Below, in pieces: positions 59,719-64,000 of a DNA stretch of 64,000 nucleotides (position 1 is the stretch's first letter; each line of letters starts with the position of its first letter). The stretch comes from Flexilinea sp. (lineage in GTDB: Bacteria; Chloroflexota; Anaerolineae; Anaerolineales; Anaerolineaceae). The position numbers were made by a program, and so were the translations under genes. The DNA is taken from assembly GCA_026645735.1 (NCBI GenBank), contig JAPKMT010000002.1, forward strand, positions 1 through 64,000. The letters run 5' to 3'. The notes beneath the pieces are model-generated. The model was given only the letters and a program-made list of their open reading frames with translations, was not told the origin of the DNA and did not search any database.

Positions 59719-60672
59719 TTACTTCTCAGTTAATGCAACTTCAACCAGTGTGTCATACACATCATTGATGTTATCTTTTGTTACTAAGAGAGTACCAAGC
59801 TGAATTTCTTTTTCAACTGTTTCACCCTTTAGTATTTTATCAACAGCCTGTGAAGCGTAACGACCCATTAATACGGGTTGCTGCGCTGCAGTTGCTGCAA
59901 TTTTGCCAGCTTTAATAGCATCAACAACTTCCGGTGAGCAGTCAAAACCTGCGATCAGTACATCAGTTCTGCCGGCAGATTCAATAGCCGACAAAGCTCC
60001 CATAGAGGGATCTTCTGAATGGCAGAAGAGTGCTTTGATTTCCGGATGAGCGGTAATCAGATCTTGTGCAAAGCGTTCACCCTCTTCACGGTTGACTTTT
60101 TCCATTTGTTTGAAATCAACATCAACCAATTCATTGGCTGCAATACCTGCATCAAATCCATCTTTCCGCTTTACGCCATTAATTCGAGCCTGGTTTAATG
60201 TAATCTGAGCAACTTCGCTGCCTTTTTCAAGTTTTGTAGCAATATATTCACCCAATTCTTTTGCACCATCGAAGTTGTTGGTTGAAATAAAAGCTGCATA
60301 GGTACCGGAATCTGCGCCAATATCACAGATGACGACAGGAACACCAGCTTCTTCTGCTATGGAAAGTACTGCAATGATGGATGCACTGTCTGTAGGAGAA
60401 ATCACAATTGCATCAACTTTCTTCGTGATTGCATCCTGAGCATTGGCAAGCTGTGTGCTGGCATCATTTTTTGAATCATACGTTGTTACTTCTGCGCCTG
60501 GCACAAGCGTCGTCATCTCATTTTCGACTCCAAATTTAACATAGCGCCAAAATGGGACATCAAGTGATGGAGTGAGATAGGCGATTTTTACAGTATCAGC
60601 AGCAGAAACGATGCTGACCATCGCGGTTGTCGCAAGAATTACGACGAGCAATAAAACATATATCTTCTTCAT
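59719..60672 (-). CDS. Periplasmic sugar-binding protein (RbsB-like, peripla_BP_4)
   Basis: A 317-residue exported binding protein. MKKIYVLLLVVILATTAMVSIVSAAD is a type I signal peptide cut after VSA, with no lipobox. The mature part starts VKIAYLTPSLDVPFWRYVKFGVE, followed by AISPTDSASI-like segments near 90 (VDAIVISPTDSASI), FISTNNFDGAKELGEYI near 130 and ALFCHSEDPSMGAL near 220, all typical of type I pentose/ribose binding proteins. It supplies the RbsC/RbsA-type transporter encoded upstream. Ligand is probably a monosaccharide or polyol. Confidence 0.92.
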   Translation of the reverse strand: MKKIYVLLLVVILATTAMVSIVSAADTVKIAYLTPSLDVPFWRYVKFGVENEMTTLVPGAEVTTYDSKNDASTQLANAQDAITKKVDAIVISPTDSASIIAVLSIAEEAGVPVVICDIGADSGTYAAFISTNNFDGAKELGEYIATKLEKGSEVAQITLNQARINGVKRKDGFDAGIAANELVDVDFKQMEKVNREEGERFAQDLITAHPEIKALFCHSEDPSMGALSAIESAGRTDVLIAGFDCSPEVVDAIKAGKIAATAAQQPVLMGRYASQAVDKILKGETVEKEIQLGTLLVTKDNINDVYDTLVEVALTEK

Positions 60673-60719
60673 AACAATTCTCCTTTAAAAAATCTTAACA
60701 GCTTTCTTTTTTACTGCTG

Positions 60720-61706
60720 TTATTTCTTTATTCGTATTTGTGAGAGCTTTTCAGCCAACACCGCCACAATGATCACTGCGCCAATCGCCGTTCCCTGCCA
60801 GTATGGATTAACTCCAAGGATATTTAGTGCATTCCGTAAAAAGCCTACCAACAATACCCCAATAGCAGTTCCCATCAAAGTGCCCTTCCCTCCACTCATA
60901 CTGGTACCCCCAATAACCGTTGCTGCGATTGCATCCATTTCATTGCCATTTCCATAGGTAGGATCACATGCCATCAATCGGGAAGTCATAATCCATGCCC
61001 CGAATCCGCAGAGTAAGCCGCTGACAACATAGGCAAACATCGTACAAAGTTTTACATTGATTCCCGATAAACGAGCAGCTTCTTCATTGGATCCGATCGC
61101 ATAGAGGAATCGACCAAAACGAGTCTTTGCGAGAATCCAGATAAAAATCGAAAAAATCAGGATGATAAACACAATATAGAAAGGGAAGGATCCATTAATT
61201 TTTGCTTTACCCAAAAAGCTGTACGCTTCAGGAAATTTTGAAGCAGTGTTGGCATTGGAAATCACATAATCGAGACTGCGGCATATCTGCATCATTCCCA
61301 ATGTCACAATAAAAGCAGGCATCTTGCCATAACCGATCAGAAGACCGTTGACCGCTCCGACAAAAGTTGAAACAAGAAGCGTGACTGCAATTCCCAAAAA
61401 AACATTTTGTGTTTTCATTAAAACCATGCAGCCAATCATTCCGGAAAGGCCCAGGTTCGCACCGACAGAAAGATCAATTCCTGAAGTGATAATGACGACA
61501 GTCATTCCAATCGCCAGCATCGAGTTTGAAGAAATCTGAGACATTACATTCTTAATATTCTGGGAAGTAAAAAAATACTCAGAAGAAAAGCTAAGAATAA
61601 TGAAAAGTACGGCAAAAATGATGAGCATATTAAATTCAGTTTTATGCTCTTTGAAAAATCTCCGCCCTGCACTTTTTCGATAAAGTGTCATATTCCCTTT
61701 TTCCAC
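60720..61706 (-). CDS. Sugar ABC transporter permease (RbsC-like, BPD_transp_2)
   Basis: A 328-residue permease with about eight to ten membrane segments. MTVVIITSGIDLSVGANLGLSGMIGC near 70 and AIGSNEEAARLSGINVK near 205 (ATPase-contact loop) are hallmarks of the RbsC/XylH family; NALNILGVNPYWQGTAIGAVII closes the core. The GTG at 61706 has AAGGAG eight bases upstream and is preferred over the ATG five codons later (MTLYRKS). The start is three bases after the RbsA-type stop. It forms a homodimeric channel for the sugar bound by the RbsB-like protein. Confidence 0.92.
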   Translation of the reverse strand: MEKGNMTLYRKSAGRRFFKEHKTEFNMLIIFAVLFIILSFSSEYFFTSQNIKNVMSQISSNSMLAIGMTVVIITSGIDLSVGANLGLSGMIGCMVLMKTQNVFLGIAVTLLVSTFVGAVNGLLIGYGKMPAFIVTLGMMQICRSLDYVISNANTASKFPEAYSFLGKAKINGSFPFYIVFIILIFSIFIWILAKTRFGRFLYAIGSNEEAARLSGINVKLCTMFAYVVSGLLCGFGAWIMTSRLMACDPTYGNGNEMDAIAATVIGGTSMSGGKGTLMGTAIGVLLVGFLRNALNILGVNPYWQGTAIGAVIIVAVLAEKLSQIRIKK

Positions 61707-61709
61707 TGT

Positions 61710-63236
61710 TTATGCTCCTTTTCCTATCGTCGAATAATATCCAATCGTTTCTTCATCCGCTTCATCCACATTCAACTTAGCCGTTATTTGACCTTCGCGC
61801 ATTACGTAGATTGTGTCACAAATCCCAAGCACCTCAGGTAATTCAGATGAAACAACAATAATTGCTATGCCTTTTTCTGCCAATTTTCGCATAATTTCAT
61901 AGATATCAGCTTTTGCGCCGATATCGACTCCACGGGTTGGTTCATCGACAATAAGAACTGCAGGATCCAATAACAACCATTTAGCAAGAAGCAATTTTTG
62001 TTGATTACCGCCGCTCAGTTTTTTTACAGGATCATCAATATCCATCACTTTAATACTGAGCTGATTAATCATTTGATCGCAATTCTTTTCATCCCGCTTT
62101 TGGTCGATTAATATTCTTTCACCTGCAGCCAAATCCACTAAACAGATATTTTTTAAAACGCTGATTTCCTGCAAGACACCATCATTTTTACGATCTTCTG
62201 TAACAAAACCGATTTTCTTTTCAACACAAGCGCGAATATTATCAGGCCTAATTTCTTCACTGTTTAAGAAAACTTTTCCCTTTGCCCGTTTATTGGCACC
62301 AAAAATACATCGAACCAGTTCAGTTCTCCCTGCTCCGACCAAACCTGAGAAACCGGCAATTTCTCCTTTGGATACTGAAAATGAGATATCTCGAACATAA
62401 TGATTGATGTCCGTTAAATCTTGCACTTCAAGAACAACTTCGTTTTTATGAAATTGATGTTTGCCATTCTCGCCTTTTACACCGTATAAATCATTGATTT
62501 CACGGCCGACCATCGCTTTAATCAGATCCTTTTGTAGCAAATCCTTCGTCGCCACTCCGTTCAGAATGAGTAATCCATCCCGAAGAACAGTAATACGATC
62601 GGCAATCTCATAGATCTCACTGATCTTATGAGAAACAATGATGAAACCTACTCCTTCCGCCTTTAATTGACGGACTAAATCAAAAAGCATCTGAATTTCT
62701 TTATTTGAAAGAGAAGCAGTTGGTTCATCAAGGATGATCGCTTTGGCTTCTGTTGAGACCGCTTTCAAGATTTCAACGACCTGCATTTGTGCGACAGATA
62801 AGTTCATTACTTTTTCATATGGATCGATAAACGATTCCATGGCAAACAATTTCAAAAGGTTATATGTTTCTGCAGCCATTGCTTTATTATCGGAAATGAA
62901 TCCTTTTTTATAAAATCGTTTATCTGTCAGAAAAATATTCTCAGAAACAGAGAAATCCGGTAAAAGGCTGAATTCCTGAGTCACTATGGAAACTCCACTC
63001 GCAATTGCTTCTCTCGTATTGTTAAATTGAACTGGTTTCCCCTCTACAAAAACTTGTCCTTCGTCAGTCTGATAAATACCGGTAATAATTTTTGAGAGTG
63101 TTGATTTTCCTGCACCATTTTCACCCATTAATGCATGCACTTCCCCATGCAATAATTCAAATGAAACGTTCCTTAACACAGGAGCTCCTGAAAAAGCTTT
63201 TGTTATACCGATTGCTTCAATTAATTTCGATTCCAA
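61710..63236 (-). CDS. Sugar ABC transporter ATP-binding protein (RbsA-like, double ATPase)
   Basis: A 508-residue protein with two ABC domains. The first has ALMGENGAGKSTLSKI (Walker A, near 35), LSVAQMQVVEILKAV (signature, near 147) and IILDEPTASLSN; the second has GFSGLVGAGRTELVRC near 290, LSGGNQQKLLLAKWLLLDP near 405 and LIVDEPTRGVDIG. As usual in RbsA-type proteins, the second Walker A is degenerate. The start codon is TTG (63236) with GGAG upstream; no ATG is suitably placed. It powers sugar import with the RbsB/RbsC-like partners. Confidence 0.93.
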   Translation of the reverse strand: MESKLIEAIGITKAFSGAPVLRNVSFELLHGEVHALMGENGAGKSTLSKIITGIYQTDEGQVFVEGKPVQFNNTREAIASGVSIVTQEFSLLPDFSVSENIFLTDKRFYKKGFISDNKAMAAETYNLLKLFAMESFIDPYEKVMNLSVAQMQVVEILKAVSTEAKAIILDEPTASLSNKEIQMLFDLVRQLKAEGVGFIIVSHKISEIYEIADRITVLRDGLLILNGVATKDLLQKDLIKAMVGREINDLYGVKGENGKHQFHKNEVVLEVQDLTDINHYVRDISFSVSKGEIAGFSGLVGAGRTELVRCIFGANKRAKGKVFLNSEEIRPDNIRACVEKKIGFVTEDRKNDGVLQEISVLKNICLVDLAAGERILIDQKRDEKNCDQMINQLSIKVMDIDDPVKKLSGGNQQKLLLAKWLLLDPAVLIVDEPTRGVDIGAKADIYEIMRKLAEKGIAIIVVSSELPEVLGICDTIYVMREGQITAKLNVDEADEETIGYYSTIGKGA

Positions 63237-63262
63237 GGATTCACTCTCCAGAATTAAACGCT

Positions 63263-64000
63263 TTACTTAGGTTCATCGATATTCCATGGCTGTCCGCCTG
63301 CCAGGCACCCGCCATCCACATGATATAACATTCCAGACATATAGGCAGATGCATCCGAAGCCAGTAATATGGTCATACCAATCAGATCCTGCGGAGTACC
63401 AGGCCGGGCCATTGCAATTCTGTCCAACATGTATTTTGATCGAACAGGATCATTCCACAATGGAGCAGTTAACGGGGTAGAGATATGTCCGGGGGAAATC
63501 GCATTGGATCGAATACCGTATTTTGCCCATTCGATTGCCTGAGCCCTGGTTATCGCCGCAACACCGCTTTTACTGGCTCCATAAATGCCGTTACCGCCAA
63601 GCATCATGACTGCGTTATAGGAACAGACATTAATAATGCTTCCTTTTTGTCGCTGAATCATATGTTTGGCTGTTTCCTGACTCATGAAGTACATTCCCTT
63701 GAGATTTACACCGATAATTCGATCGAACGTTTGCTCATCGGCATATAAACATCCCATTCTTTTATTGATTCCTGCGCAGTTGATCAAAACATCAATTTTG
63801 CCAAATCGTTCCATCGTTTTTTCAACACAGGAATGGATGGAATCAAGATTCAACAAATCTGTCTTGATGGAGATAACCTCACCGTCATCCTCAATAATTT
63901 CATCTGCAACTTTTTGCATTCCGTTCAGGTCCACATCCGACAAAGCTATCGCAGCTCCCGCCTGAGATAAGGATTTTGCCATTTCACCGCCAATAGCTCC
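63263..64000 (-). CDS. Short-chain dehydrogenase/reductase (5' end outside window)
   Basis: The frame is open to the right edge; residues GAIGGEMAKSLSQAGAAIALSD at the edge are the end of the NAD-binding glycine loop, so only a short N-terminal part is missing and the ATG used in the track (63982) is internal. INCAGINKRMGC near 65 after that point, NVCSYNAVMMLGG (Ser region), YGASKSGVAAITRAQAIEWAKYGIRSNAISPGHI (Tyr-x-x-x-Lys) complete a classical SDR active site. Similar to KduD/gluconate 5-dehydrogenase-type enzymes. It is the most upstream gene seen of the sugar operon and probably oxidises or reduces a sugar or sugar acid. Confidence 0.9.
   Translation of the reverse strand, partial: GAIGGEMAKSLSQAGAAIALSDVDLNGMQKVADEIIEDDGEVISIKTDLLNLDSIHSCVEKTMERFGKIDVLINCAGINKRMGCLYADEQTFDRIIGVNLKGMYFMSQETAKHMIQRQKGSIINVCSYNAVMMLGGNGIYGASKSGVAAITRAQAIEWAKYGIRSNAISPGHISTPLTAPLWNDPVRSKYMLDRIAMARPGTPQDLIGMTILLASDASAYMSGMLYHVDGGCLAGGQPWNIDEPK

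Overview
The window is moderately AT-rich, gene-dense bacterial chromosome carrying about 56 protein genes, most on the minus strand. No tRNA, rRNA, CRISPR array, transposase or phage gene could be supported. The best guess for the host is an anaerobic member of the Chloroflexota (class Anaerolineae). This rests mainly on an rplU-rpmA-rpmE locus whose L31 has a C-terminal RNA polymerase alpha-CTD-like domain, a selenium-metabolism-type YgeW/YgeY pair, a one-piece Wzz/BY-kinase protein and many amidohydrolases and binding-protein transporters. That assignment is an inference of moderate confidence; binding proteins with ordinary (non-lipoprotein) signal peptides would also fit other phyla.

Region A (1-31 kb) is a very large, partly duplicated catabolic cluster. 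Half A (minus strand, read from 15.5 kb down to 1) encodes a two-domain VOC protein, a hydantoin/Asp-Glu-type racemase, an NAD-dependent epimerase, an M38-like amidohydrolase, a D-2-hydroxyacid dehydrogenase, a Dpp/Opp binding protein and two permeases, two tandem amidohydrolases, two Gfo/Idh/MocA oxidoreductases, a TIM-barrel glycosidase-like protein and a DegT-type aminotransferase cut by the window edge. Half B (29.4 down to 19.0 kb) repeats much of this: amidohydrolase, binding protein, two permeases, Gfo/Idh/MocA, hydroxyacid dehydrogenase, M20 peptidase, and the only pair of Dpp ATPases. Between the halves lie a plus-strand M20 peptidase and a binding-protein-like protein without a signal peptide. 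A plus-strand aminotransferase, behind a consensus promoter and a possible 27-residue leader ORF, closes the region. The logic looks like import of peptide- or amide-like molecules, hydrolysis by M20/M38 enzymes, then oxidoreduction, racemisation and transamination; the substrate is unknown and no transcription factor was found in the region.

Region B (31.6-45.3 kb) is an exopolysaccharide/cell-surface locus. The minus-strand operon starts with a NusG/LoaP-like antiterminator followed by a Wzc-like co-polymerase/tyrosine kinase, a LegB-like dehydratase/epimerase, a sugar nucleotidyltransferase, a Wzx flippase, a polysaccharide pyruvyltransferase, a ferredoxin/FrhB-like protein and a Wzy-like polymerase or ligase. 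Divergent plus-strand genes encode a polytopic GT-C-like protein, a GT2 lipid-linked glycosyltransferase and a methyltransferase.

Region C (45.5-53.1 kb) holds the L21-L27-L31 operon with a consensus promoter, knotted carbamoyltransferase YgeW and hydrolase YgeY, a secreted DUF3298/DUF4163-type protein and an ABC-2 exporter. Two related ~123-bp palindromic elements (46.8 and 50.0 kb), each with a perfect 22-bp hairpin core, lie here.

Region D (53.5-64 kb) is one long minus-strand sugar or polyol catabolic operon with a terminator at its end: SDR (cut by the edge), RbsABC-type transporter, cyclase-family hydrolase, zinc alcohol dehydrogenase, GntR regulator, xylose-isomerase-like TIM-barrel isomerase, split transketolase and a GarR-like reductase. 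All three signal-peptide-bearing binding-protein genes on the minus strand are followed by a strong hairpin without a U-tract.
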